DNA of 37,169 bases from Chloroflexota bacterium (lineage in GTDB: Bacteria; Chloroflexota; Anaerolineae; Promineifilales; Promineifilaceae). This document shows, one piece after another, positions 9,222-19,900 of the stretch. Position 1 is the stretch's first letter, and each line of letters starts with the position of its first letter. The notes beneath the pieces were generated by a model. It had not been told where the DNA came from, searched no databases, and was given only the letters and a program-made list of their open reading frames with translations. Made by a program: the position numbers and the translations under genes. Location of the stretch: contig RFGV01000270.1 in assembly GCA_003696605.1 (NCBI GenBank), positions 1 through 37,169 on the forward strand. Direction: 5' to 3'.

Positions 9222-10802
9222 TTACACACTTGCCCCATTCTTCATGGAAAGCGCCTGCAACTCACGCCGATTAATCTTGCCTGTGGAAGTCCGCGGAAAA
9301 TCCCTCATCACATGAATCGTAACCGGAACAGCATAATGAGGCAGTTTCGTATTGGCATGACGAGCCAACATCGCTGGCGTCAGTTCCACCCCCTCTTTGG
9401 GAATAACAGCCGCTTCAATCAAGTTACTTCCCTCACCATCCGGCACGGTATAAACGGCCGCTTCCTGCACTCCCTCATGCGACAACAACGCCACTTCTAC
9501 CTCATCTAACTCCACACGATAACCCCGCGTCTTTACCTGACGGTCTTTCCGTCCCAAATATTTATAATTCCCGTCCGGCAATAACTGCACCAGGTCACCC
9601 GTGCGATAAAACACATCCTCATAAAACCCAAACACCTGCCGCCGGTAAAACCCCTTCTCATTCAAATCCGGGCGTCCCCAATAACCACGCATCACCGTAC
9701 CACCACGTACCAACAATTCCCCCACTTCTCCAGGTGGCACCGGATTATCATCAGCATCCACCACCAGCATTTCTTCATTGGCACACGGAATACCAATGGG
9801 AATTGGTTCATCCGTCTGAGGAATCTCGTTAACATGGTAAAACGTACATACATTCGTTTCCGTAGGGCCATACAGATTACTAAAGCGGGCATGGGGTAAC
9901 ATTTGCATCAGTCGGCGCAGATGTTTGGTGGGGAACACCTCCCCGGCAAACAATACCCAACGCAACGCACTCAAGTCCCGTGATTCCAGTACCCCCCGCT
10001 CCATCATCTGGATCAGGGCAAAAGGCACCGAATAAGAAACTGTGATGCGCTCATCCTGCAACAGTTTGGAAAGACTGGCCGGAAACTTGGTGACAAATTC
10101 CGGAATAATCACCGTTGTACCACCAGCAATTGCTGTGGCGTACATATCAAAGGTAGAAAGGTCAAAGTGGAATGGCGCGTGGTTGCTTACCCGATCTTCT
10201 GACGTAAGGCCATATTCATCAGCTGCCCATTCAGCAAAACTAAGCGCACTCCGATGTGTGTGCATAATGCCTTTGGGCGTACCAGTAGAACCGGAAGTAT
10301 AAAGGATGTAGGCCAGGTCTTGCTCGATAACGTGAATATTGGGACGGGCAGTGGGTGGTGCATTCACCACGCTATCCCATGTGATGCACTGCACTCCCAG
10401 ATTGGCTTGTGGTTCAATACCAATCACTGTGGTCAGGTTGGTCTCAGCTACCATTTCTTTAACTTGTGGCAGTTTATTGGGCTTGGTAACCAAAACCTTG
10501 ATGCCACAATCCTGGATCACAAAGTTGAGTCGGGAAACAGGTGCGAAAGGATCGAGGGGCACATAAGCACCGCCGGCTTTCATGATACCGTAAACGGTAA
10601 CGGCCGATTCCAGATCCTTATTCATAAACATTCCAACCCGATCACCGCGACGCACTCCCTGCTGCTGCAACAAGCACGCCAACGCATCAGCACGTCGTTG
10701 TAACTCTGCGTAAGTCAACGCCTTACCATTACAACGCACTGCTTCTTTATCCGGATAACGCTCCGCTGCCTGGTCTAATACTTGTGGTAATGAAATTCTC
10801 AT
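9222..10802 (-). CDS. Free-standing L-prolyl-AMP ligase (PltF-like adenylation protein)
   Basis: 526 residues, a complete stand-alone adenylation enzyme. Core motifs include ILYTSGSTGTPKG (about 166-178), NLYGPTE (309-315), YRTGDL (399-404) and the C-terminal catalytic Lys509 in TSTGKINR. Aligned by hand to the PheA pocket, the ten specificity residues are D214, L215, F218, Y257, L284, A286, L310, V318, C319 and K509. D-L-F-Y-L-A-L-V-C-K differs at one position from the D-L-L-Y-L-A-L-V-C-K I recall for PltF-type prolyl ligases. It should activate L-proline with ATP and load the carrier at 7632. Its gene begins 2 bp after the dehydrogenase stop and ends 26 bp before the halogenase start, in a tight operon. 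Confidence 0.92.
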   Translation of the reverse strand: MRISLPQVLDQAAERYPDKEAVRCNGKALTYAELQRRADALACLLQQQGVRRGDRVGMFMNKDLESAVTVYGIMKAGGAYVPLDPFAPVSRLNFVIQDCGIKVLVTKPNKLPQVKEMVAETNLTTVIGIEPQANLGVQCITWDSVVNAPPTARPNIHVIEQDLAYILYTSGSTGTPKGIMHTHRSALSFAEWAADEYGLTSEDRVSNHAPFHFDLSTFDMYATAIAGGTTVIIPEFVTKFPASLSKLLQDERITVSYSVPFALIQMMERGVLESRDLSALRWVLFAGEVFPTKHLRRLMQMLPHARFSNLYGPTETNVCTFYHVNEIPQTDEPIPIGIPCANEEMLVVDADDNPVPPGEVGELLVRGGTVMRGYWGRPDLNEKGFYRRQVFGFYEDVFYRTGDLVQLLPDGNYKYLGRKDRQVKTRGYRVELDEVEVALLSHEGVQEAAVYTVPDGEGSNLIEAAVIPKEGVELTPAMLARHANTKLPHYAVPVTIHVMRDFPRTSTGKINRRELQALSMKNGASV

Positions 10803-10804
10803 CG

Positions 10805-11950
10805 CTACAACCCCAATAGCCGGGCAATGATATTCCGTTGAATATCCGATGTGCCCGAATAAATGGTGCCGCCAATCGCGTCACGCAAGTCCCGTTCTAC
10901 TTCAAACTCAGTCATATACCCGTAGCCCCCATGAATACGGATGGCATCCAGGCTAGACTGTACAAACGCCTCACTTAAATACAATTTAGCCATTGCTGCT
11001 TCCATATTGGCCGACTTACCCTGACTTTTCAGCCAGGCTACTTTGTAGAGCAACAAACGAGCTGTTTCCAGCCGGACTTTCATTTCGGCAATACGGTTGG
11101 ACACAGACTGAAACTTGCCAATAGGCTGATTGAATTGTTTGCGTTCTCGTGCATACCGAATACATGTCTCTAACTGTCGCTCCATCGCCCCCAAGTGGCT
11201 ACCCAAAATGCAACTTCGTTCCCACTCCATTGAGCTGGTAAAGATACGTGCTCCGCCCCCTTCTGGCCCCAGCCGATTTTCTTCGGGCACAAAACAATCT
11301 TCCAGAATTAGCTCACCCATTGGTGAAGTACGCAAGCCCATTTTTTCGATGTCGCGGCTGACGCTAAAACCGGGAGTGCCTTTTTCGACGATGAATGCAG
11401 TGATTCCCCACATACCAACATCTGGGTTAATGGTGGCAAACACCACAGCAATGTCGGCAATTGGGGCACTGGTTACGAACATTTTTGTGCCGTTCAGAAT
11501 GTATCCGCCTTCAACTTTTTCGGCACGGGTGCGCAAGCTGTATGCATCGGAGCCGGAGTCTGGTTCTGTCATGCCGTGGGCACCAATGATTTCGCCGTTT
11601 ATCAGGCGGGGTAAGTATTTGCGTTTCTGGGCTTCGGTGCCCATAGTGAGGATGGGGTGCTGCACGCTCCACATTTGGGCGTTGAGGGCGAATATGAGGC
11701 CGTTGTCGCGGCAGGCATACCCTAACCCTTCCATTGTGAGCATGGTGGTGAGGATGTCATCCCCTGTGCCGCCATATGCTTCGGGGAATGAGAGACCCAG
11801 AATGCCAAAGCGGGCGCATTTGAGCCAGTTTTCGCGAGAGAAACGGCCGTCTCTGTCCCGCTCTATCAATCCTTCGTTTAGCTCGTTGCGGGCAAATTCA
11901 ATGACCGCGTTTTTGAATTCGAGTTGTTCGTCGCTCCAGGAAAAATCCAT
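10805..11950 (-). CDS. Prolyl-S-carrier dehydrogenase, acyl-CoA dehydrogenase family (PltE-like)
   Basis: 381 residues, full length for the FAD acyl-CoA dehydrogenase fold, with family blocks GAHGMTEPDSGSDA (about 123-136) and RIHGGYGYM (338-346). In straight-chain acyl-CoA dehydrogenases the catalytic Glu lies in a C-terminal YEGTS; here that site reads IYSGTSDIQ with Ser365. A Glu is instead at 244 in MEWERS, the alternative position used by isovaleryl-CoA dehydrogenase and, as I recall, by PltE/RedW-type prolyl oxidases. With the adjacent prolyl-AMP ligase and carrier, it most likely performs the four-electron oxidation of prolyl-S-PCP to pyrrolyl-S-PCP. It is the first gene after a 207-bp gap and may have its own promoter. 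Confidence 0.88.
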   Translation of the reverse strand: MDFSWSDEQLEFKNAVIEFARNELNEGLIERDRDGRFSRENWLKCARFGILGLSFPEAYGGTGDDILTTMLTMEGLGYACRDNGLIFALNAQMWSVQHPILTMGTEAQKRKYLPRLINGEIIGAHGMTEPDSGSDAYSLRTRAEKVEGGYILNGTKMFVTSAPIADIAVVFATINPDVGMWGITAFIVEKGTPGFSVSRDIEKMGLRTSPMGELILEDCFVPEENRLGPEGGGARIFTSSMEWERSCILGSHLGAMERQLETCIRYARERKQFNQPIGKFQSVSNRIAEMKVRLETARLLLYKVAWLKSQGKSANMEAAMAKLYLSEAFVQSSLDAIRIHGGYGYMTEFEVERDLRDAIGGTIYSGTSDIQRNIIARLLGL

Positions 11951-12016
11951 TTGTAAAACCTTCTCGATGTTAGTCTCTCTACCCCTTGCATCTTACTCAG
12001 GCAAGCTTACAATGTG

Positions 12017-12096
12017 GCTTACCGGGAATTGTTTACTTATGTCAACTTGTTGCGGTTTTGGGGAAATACCAAATAGCAGGCGGATAGAAACTATCC
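12017..12096 (-). promoter_or_regulatory. Candidate internal promoter and inverted-repeat operator upstream of the pyrrole genes
   Basis: The 207-bp gap between the sulfotransferase and the dehydrogenase gene holds a perfect TTGACA (-35-like) on the minus strand at 12040-12045. A poor -10 candidate (GTAAGC or TAAGCC) lies 17-18 bp downstream. Upstream of it is a perfect inverted repeat, GGATAG AAA CTATCC at 12082-12096, flanked by CAGG and CCTG. The arrangement suits an activator or repressor site controlling the second half of the cluster. The -10 is weak, so this remains tentative. Confidence 0.35.
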
Positions 12097-12157
12097 ATCT
12101 ACCTGTCACACATAGCATAGAGTAAGAGGGAAAGGTTACTTTTTGTCTTAAGGAAGG

Positions 12158-13126
12158 TTAGCTGGGGTCAAAACGGCCGTTTCCATCCGCACCGTACAAA
12201 GCTCGCAGATAGTCACACATATGTGCGTACACCTCTTCATCTACTTTGCGACCATGTGACCGCCGAAAAGAGGCAGGAACCTGGCGGGGTTGGGGCACGG
12301 GTGCGCCATGCTCATTCATAAAGCGGGCAATACGCGCTATTTCCTGACGGGGTTGAGCACACAGCGACTTGTAATGAATGTCCAGAAAACAGCTATCCCC
12401 TACGATGGCACGTTCTTGAGCAATAAACTGTTCCGTATAATACACCTGATCACACACCTGTTGCCACACGGGCTGCCCATCTGGTTTACATTGGGGTGGC
12501 TTTGGTCCCAACCAACGATCATAGCCTGATTTTCGCGCCCGATAGATAGATTGGGCGGTATCCAGCGGATCGCGCACAATGTTGATAAACAGGGCATTGG
12601 GGAAAATATCTACTAATGCCCGAATACGAAGGCTAAGCACGGTTGTTTTGTTTACAAAAGGATACCCAAAGGCATGTTCTGTACCAGCAACGGCCTGGTA
12701 AATTTGTGTCTTTTGGGCCAGAGAAAGCTGATCGGGGGAAACGGCCGTATATCGCACACCAAACCAGTAATCCCACACCGGTTCCGCTTCGGCAGGCGCA
12801 CCACGCCCTTCTGTATAACCATAATTGCTTTCAAAAGTAGCATCAAAATGATGCCAGCCAAAACGGGTAACCAGACGCGCCGTACTCAAGGGTAACGGCC
12901 GTTTCAGACTTCGCCACCCCATCATTAGCAAGTTCGTCAAATAGCTCGTCGGCAACGCCCAGGCAATCAATTGGCGCGTCAGCGTTGTCCCCGCTCGTGG
13001 TGGAGCCACCAAAAACACCGGACTATAACGCAATTCATACTGCTGTTGTGCCAGCCGTTTTTCCCATAAAAGTAACCCCTTAAAAAACAGCTTGTGCAAA
13101 AGTTGCTTGGGCGAATTAGCAGCCAT
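12158..13126 (-). CDS. PAPS-dependent sulfotransferase family protein
   Basis: 322 residues. The 5'-phosphosulfate-binding loop is visible as APPRAGTTLT (about 41-50), and the 3'-phosphate-binding segment as NIVRDPLDTAQSIY (about 182-195). These two motifs define the sulfotransferase fold (Pfam Sulfotransfer_3-like). The start has AAGGA 7 nt upstream. It lies 17 bp after the type II thioesterase gene, in the same operon. It probably transfers sulfate from PAPS to a hydroxyl or amine of the cluster product. An alternative is that sulfation activates a beta-hydroxyl for decarboxylative release, as in the curacin ST-TE pair, but no beta-hydroxy intermediate is evident. The C-terminus carries the palindrome-encoded NGRF. 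Confidence 0.82.
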   Translation of the reverse strand: MAANSPKQLLHKLFFKGLLLWEKRLAQQQYELRYSPVFLVAPPRAGTTLTRQLIAWALPTSYLTNLLMMGWRSLKRPLPLSTARLVTRFGWHHFDATFESNYGYTEGRGAPAEAEPVWDYWFGVRYTAVSPDQLSLAQKTQIYQAVAGTEHAFGYPFVNKTTVLSLRIRALVDIFPNALFINIVRDPLDTAQSIYRARKSGYDRWLGPKPPQCKPDGQPVWQQVCDQVYYTEQFIAQERAIVGDSCFLDIHYKSLCAQPRQEIARIARFMNEHGAPVPQPRQVPASFRRSHGRKVDEEVYAHMCDYLRALYGADGNGRFDPS

Positions 13127-13143
13127 GTTTCATTCCTTGTCTG

Positions 13144-13911
13144 TTAGATAAATTGGGCAACACATTCCGCCAACAAATGTGCCAAAGCTGGCAAAATATA
13201 TGACCGACTCTCTTGCAGATAAAAATGCCCCCCTGGAAACAGGCGCACCGCAAACGCATCCCACGCCTGTTCACGCCAGCCATCCAACTCCTCAAAACTA
13301 ACCAGCTTGTCCCCCAACCCGCCCCAGGCATATACAGGACAGGGCAACGGCAATTCCGACGAAGGCTGGTATTGATACTGTTCATATATGGTGAAGTCTG
13401 CCCGTAATGCAGGCAGTAGCAGCTCGATCAGTTCAGGCGTGTCCCACACAGCCTGAGGCAAGCTGCCCAAATGGGACAGTTCATGCAGAAATGCGGCATC
13501 GGGCAAATGGCAAATGCGAGGCAAAGAGGAAGGTAATTGGGGTGCGCGAAACCCGGAAGCAATAAATAGCGCCGGCGTGTGTCCCGTCTTTCGTCGAATG
13601 GAACGAGCGAGTTCAAAGGCGATAAGTGCCCCCAGGCTATGACCGAAGAAGGCAAACGGCCGTTTTAGCCAGGGTGTGAAGACATCTAACCAGGCCTCAA
13701 TGAGTTCATCCAGACTGGTAAACGGCCGTTCCTCAATCCGCGTTTCCCGCCCAGGCCACTGCACCGCACACACCCCCACTTCAGGAGGCAACACCTCCTG
13801 CCACCCACGATACAATGACGCGCCACCGCCAGCATGAGGAAAACAAAAAAGCCACAATCGCTCATTCGGCCGTTGACGGTAAAACGGTAACCATCGAGCC
13901 AAATCACTCAT
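13144..13911 (-). CDS. Type II thioesterase (GrsT-like editing enzyme)
   Basis: 255 residues from the ATG at 13911, the usual size of external NRPS thioesterases. The N-terminal block LFCFPHAGGGASLYRGW (about 21-37) and QWPGRE (51-56) are typical. The nucleophile is Ser92 in GHSLG. A late Asp in GLGDKLVS and a His in PGGHFYL complete a plausible catalytic triad. The start overlaps the end of the large synthetase gene by 8 bp, and a GAGG lies just upstream, so the two are probably translationally coupled. The family clears misloaded acyl groups from carrier domains. A second ATG at 13920 is an alternative start. A longer upstream frame is only the antisense shadow of the synthetase. Confidence 0.92.
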   Translation of the reverse strand: MSDLARWLPFYRQRPNERLWLFCFPHAGGGASLYRGWQEVLPPEVGVCAVQWPGRETRIEERPFTSLDELIEAWLDVFTPWLKRPFAFFGHSLGALIAFELARSIRRKTGHTPALFIASGFRAPQLPSSLPRICHLPDAAFLHELSHLGSLPQAVWDTPELIELLLPALRADFTIYEQYQYQPSSELPLPCPVYAWGGLGDKLVSFEELDGWREQAWDAFAVRLFPGGHFYLQESRSYILPALAHLLAECVAQFI

Positions 13912-16900
13912 ACGCCTCATCCAGACAAGCCCGCAACTCACGCGCCAAAACCTGCACATCCGGCTGTTCCAAAATATCAATATGGCGACGGCCTGTAATA
14001 AGCCTGATATGCAGTCCACCCAAAGCCAACCCTTCCCACCCCAAATGAGGCACCGCATGACCTTCACGGCGACGCAAGAGATACACTTCTCCTGCGTATG
14101 GTTCAGGCATATATTGCAAAGCCACCTTGCCACGCCGTGTCTGTAAATAGGCGTACTTTAATTCGCGTGAGATTTCCAGCCCCAACTTATTACGAATATG
14201 ATAATTGGCTTTGTGCCAAAGATTTTCCACCTTTTCTTTAGTCCACCGCCAACGGTAACCAAGCTGAAATTCAACCTTGTCCTTCAGCACAACGATCGCT
14301 TCCTGTACACCCATTTGGCGCAACTTTTGCCATCGCGACAACCGTTTCTGCAAAGGACGAGACGGTTTATAGGCGGGGTTGGTCGTATCCAGCAAAATGA
14401 GGCGACGGACTTCATGCCCCATAGCATGTAATTGTCGCGCCATTTCGAAGGCCACTACCCCACCAAACGAAAAACCACCAATAAAATATGGTCCTTCAGG
14501 CTGATGCGCCAAAATTTCGGCCACATAGTTAGCAGCCATCTGCTCCAGCTGTACTCCGGCCATCTGCTCGCTTATCTCCTGGTCGTCCACACCCCGCGCC
14601 CGAATACCATAGAATGGCTGATCGTGACCTAACAGTTGGGCAAGCTGATAGTAGCCAATAACGTGACCACCAACCCCATGTACGCAATAAAAGGGATAAC
14701 GATCCCCGTTAGGCTGGATAGGTACAAGGGAGGAACGGGTATCGGCCGTTTCTGTTACCAGACACTCGGCCAACTCCGCAATCGTCGGCGCACGGAACAA
14801 CGTTGCCAGAGGCAAATGCTTGTTCAACTGCTTGTCTATGGCCGCAAACAATTGTGCCGACAGTAAGGAATGCCCCCCTAAATCAAAAAAGTTATCATGA
14901 ATACCAATCCGTTCCCGTTTCAATAATTTTTGCCAAATCTCCACCAAAGCGGCTTCCAATTCATTACGGGGTGGTACATATTCATTAGCAACCGCCAGAA
15001 GTGTCTTCTCTGGCACAGGCAAATTTTTGCGGTCGATCTTGCCAGTGGGCGTTAGCGGGAATTTATCGAGCAGCACATAGTCGGCTGGGACCATATAGCC
15101 AGGCAAACGCTCACGCAAGAAATGGCGCAGGTCGGTAGGAGAAACGGCCGTTTTCGGCTGCACATAAGCCACCAGCCGTTTCTGCGCCTCATCTGGCGCA
15201 TACAAAACCACAGCACACTTCTCCACCCCTTCATGTTGCGCCAACACCGCCTCCACATCATTCAACTCCACCCGAAAACCACGAATCTTCACCTGATAAT
15301 CCGCCCGCCCCACCAGCTCAATTGTTCCATCCGCCCGCCAGCGAGCCAGATCACCTGTACGATACAGCCGTGCACCCACCTCCTCCACAAACGGATTCGG
15401 CACAAACTTTTCGGCCGTCAGTTCCGGCATATTCAAATACCCCCACGCCAGACACACCCCCGACACACACAGCTCTCCCGTCACACCAATCGGCACCGGA
15501 TTCAACGCCTCATCCAGTACATATACCTGCATATTCGGCAACGGTTTACCCACCGGCACCCGCACTGCATTTGGCGGCAACTGACGCACATCATACTGCA
15601 TCACATTCGAGGCACACTCACTCGCTCCATACAAATTCAATAACGGCACATGCGGAAACCGCTTTTGCCACCGATAAACCATTGCTGGCGGAATCGGTTC
15701 GGCACTGGTTGTAGCCAACCGCAAACTCTCCCAGCCGTTTGGATGAGCCTCTGCCTGCCGCAGCACCCCTTCATACAATGCCGGTGCTGCCAACAGATAT
15801 GTCACTCGATAAGTCGTGACCTTCTCCCAAAAGCGCACCGGATCCAGCACATCTTCACTCGACAAAATCAGCGTAGGCACCCCTTTGAGCAATGCCCCAA
15901 AAAGCTCCCAGCTGGCAGCTACCAGCGCATACGATTTCTGTAATACTGCCACATCATCTTCCCGAAACGGATATTCTGTCCACATCCAAAAGAGCCGATT
16001 CAACACGGCCCGTCCGGGAATCAATACGCCCTTGGGTTTGCCCGTGCTGGACGATGTATAGACAATGTTAAACAGGTCATCTGGAGAAGAAAGATTTTCC
16101 AGATTGGCATCGCTTTCCTGTCCGATTTCTGACCAGTTTTGATCAATATAAACTTTTTGTCCGGTAAACTGATCAAAACGATCCAGCTTTTTCTGGAGAA
16201 TCAAGAAGGCAGGGTCGGTGTCGGTCAGGATGTCGTTCAGGCGACGAACAGGATAATCCGGGTCGAGGGCAACATATGCGCCTCCCGCTTTCAGGATACC
16301 CATCAGGCCGATGATCATTTCAAAGGAGCGTTCGGTACAAATAGCAACTCGTGTTTGGGGACCAACACCCTGTCGTCGCAGGTAGTGGGCTAATTGGTTG
16401 GCGCGGCGATTAAGTTCGGCGTAGGTGAGGTGTTGGTCGTTGAAGATGAAGGCGGTTTTATCTGGTGTGCGCTCAACTTGTTGTTCAAACAATTGGTGAA
16501 TGCAGTATGTGTTCTGAAAATCTTGTTGGGTTTGATTGAATGTGTAAAGGATGGCTTGCCGTTCGGCGGTGGTCATGGTGGGGAAGTGAGTAAGGGGGTG
16601 TTCGGGATGGGTAACGGCGTGTTGGAGGATGACAACCAGGTTGTTTAGCATTCGTTCGGCCGTTTCTGCATCGAACAAATCGGTGAGATATGCCAATTGC
16701 AAGAAAATTTGATCGCCATGCTCTTGGGCATACAGGGCCATATCGTATTTGATATACCCTGTATCCAGTTCACTAAACGCGATTTCCAAATCGTCGTAAG
16801 TCAGTGAAGTATGGGGCAGATTTAGCATGTTGAACATGACCTGAAAGACCGGTGCGGTGCTGGCATCGCGGCGTACATTGGCGTTTTCTAGCATCCAGCT

Positions 16901-19900
16901 AAACGGGTATTCCGCGTTGATAATACCACCTGTAACAACTTCGCGCACCTGTGCCAGAAATTCGGCAAATGATTGTTCCCGACTGGTGCGGGTTCGCAAG
17001 GGAAGCATGTTCAGGAAGAACCCGACAATTTCTTCGGCGTGGGCACGGGTACGATTGGCAATTGGTGCCCCAACGATGATGTCTTCCTGACCGGAATAGA
17101 TGCGAAGCAATAGTTTAAAGCAGGCCAGTAAGGTCATGAAAAGGGTGGCATTGTGTTTTTGGCTGAGCTGGCGTAATTGGGCAGTCAGTTCTGGGGTGAG
17201 CATGAGGCTGGTTGCCGCCCCTTTGTAGGTAGGTTGAGTGGGATACGGCCGATCTGTGGGCAGATCGAGTACCGGCAATTCGCCAGCCAGTTGCTCTTGC
17301 CAGTAAGTTGCCTGTTCGGCCAGTGTTTCCCGGCACATGTGCTCACTTTCCCACACCACATAATCTTCAAAACCAAAGGCAAGTGGTGGTAGTGGCGTGT
17401 CGTTGTCTTGTAAAAAGCCTGTGTACAATTGTCCCAAATCCCGAATCATCAGGGAAAGTGCCCATAAATCGAGTGTGATTTCGTGGAATGTGAGGCCAAT
17501 TTCATACTCGGCATCACTGATTTTGTACAGTTGTGCCTGCACAAGGGGGTCGTTTTCCAGGTCAAGGGCATGTTGGCCTTTTTGCCACATCATTTTTTCC
17601 ATTTCTGACCGGCGCCGGGCTTTTGGCAAATGGGTTAGATCGATCAGGGGCAAGGTGGTAAGGGGACGGTCAAAGAACTGAACAGGACGGCCGTTTTCGG
17701 TGGCGAAACGGGCACGAAGGATGGCATGACGCTCAATGAGGGCTTGCCAGGCACGACGCAAAACGGCCGTATCAATTGGTCCGCGCAGATGAATCACGCC
17801 CTGAGCGGTGTAATATGGGTTGTCGGGATCAAGCTGCCAGAGATACCAAATGCCTTGTTGCGCGTGGGAAAGGGGAAACGTGGTGCGAGAAACGGCCGTT
17901 TTTCGACTTGTCTCAATCACTCGATCAGCCGCCGTTTCCTGCCGGGCAAGTGCCGCCAGCTTCTCCACTGTCTGGTGTACAAACAAATCACGGAACGAAA
18001 ACGGCCGTGCCACCTCATCCCGCAACCGGTTCAACACCTGCATCGCCAGCAAACTATCCCCACCCAACTCAAAAAAGCCATCCTTGGCACCAACCCGATC
18101 AATCCCCAACACATCCCGCCACACAGCCGCAATACACTGCTCCAGCTCATCACGTGGTGCCACATACGGCACACTCAACACCGGGCGCACATTCTCTGGC
18201 TCCGGCAGCGCCCGTAAATCCAGCTTATGATTCGCATTCAACGGCAATTCATCAAGCTGCACAAACTGCTGGGGAATCATATGCGCCGGCAAACGCGCCT
18301 CCAAAAACGCCCGTAACTCTGTCGCCGACAACGGCACATCCGCCGTATAATACGCCATCAACACCTGTTGTCCCCCACCAGCAACCTGCTCTCGAATCTC
18401 CCACTCTTTGGCTACCAGCCGATTCTGCTTGCGCCGTACCGTACGCACCACCACAGCACAATTCCGAACCTGATCATGCTGCCGCAAAGCTGCTTCAATA
18501 TCACCCAATTCAACCCGAATACCTCGCAGCTTCACCAGATTGTCCATGCGACCAAAGAACTCAATGGTGCCATCCGGCAACCATCGCCCCATGTCGCCAG
18601 TACGATACACCGGATCTGGATAATCATTGTGCAACGGATTTTGGATAAACTTGCGCTGCGTCTCCTCTGGACGGTGCACATACCCCATTGTGAGGTAATT
18701 GCTTCGCACATAAATCTCACCCCGCACACCAATTGGACATAGCTGCTGTTCCTTGTCCAGGATGAGAATCTGACGGCCGTCAATTGCCCGCCCTACTGGA
18801 ATTGACAACTGATCGGGCTTGACTTCTTTCACCTCATACCAGGTGGCCAACACACATTCTGATGGGCCATACAAATTAAATAGTCGGGGAGGGTTTGGGA
18901 ACAGTTCCAGCCAGGCACGAGCCAAATCTACCGGCAAAATCTCCCCTGCCAACATTAGCACACGTAAATCAGGCAAAGGGTGATGCCCATTGGCACGTGG
19001 CTCAGCCAGCAAGAGTTCCACCACCTGGCGTGCAAAACTGGGCACAAACTGCAAAATCGTGATTTTCTCGGAGCGTACCCACGCTACCAGATGGCGGGGA
19101 TTAAAGCGAACATTGGCTGGGGCCATGCATAATGTTGCCCCAAAGCATAATGTGCCAAAAATTTCACAATATGAAGCATCGTAGGCGATGGATGCCCATT
19201 GGGCAAATCGTTCGGGTGCAACAATGCCAATCTGACGGCTTTGCCAGTCAATAAACTGACAAAAGCTGAGATGGGATTGCATGATTCCTTTCGGGCGACC
19301 AGTTGAGCCAGAAGTGTAAACGATGTATGCGGGTGAAGTGGGGTCTTTTTTGATGTCTGGATTGTGTGTGGGTGCGTTTTGCCAGTTTTCGGGAGGGATA
19401 CAGGTGATTTGGGGGTGTTGGCTTGCCGCTATAACGGCCGTATTGTCGTAAGCCAGTATGGTGCAATTCAGGGTGTCCAGTTGTGCCCACAAGTCAGGAT
19501 GTCGTTCCAGGCAGCTTCCTTCGGCAATGAGGCAAGCTGGCTGTGCTTCTTCCAGGATGGTTTCAAGACGGCTGGTAGGATAATTGGGATCGAGGCAGGT
19601 GAATACCCCGCCCGCCTTGAGAATGCCGAACAAGGCTTCGACTTGCTGGGGACCATTTTCCAGCATCACAGCGACTACCTGATCGGGTTGAAGATTGGCC
19701 TGAAGAAGCGTGTGTGCAATCTGGTTACTCGTGGTGTTGAGTTGGTTATAGGTAATTTGCTGCCCTGTGAAGGTAATGGCGGTGTTGTTCGGGTGGGCTG
19801 CTGCCTGAGCTTCAAAAAGGGCATGGAGACTTTCGTATGTGTAGGTGTGTGGGTCGTTCCACTCAATAAGTAGTTGGTGTTTTTCAGCTTCTGTGAGCAA

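Noticed and set aside
13912-14133. N-terminal extension of the type II thioesterase
   Set aside because: It lies wholly within the synthetase thioesterase domain in another frame; the homologous part starts at the ATG at 13911.
15122-15714. Long plus-strand frames antisense to the synthetase (and similar ones at 17776-18648 and 7720-8679)
   Set aside because: They are His/Pro/Thr/Ser-rich shadows of well-supported minus-strand genes.
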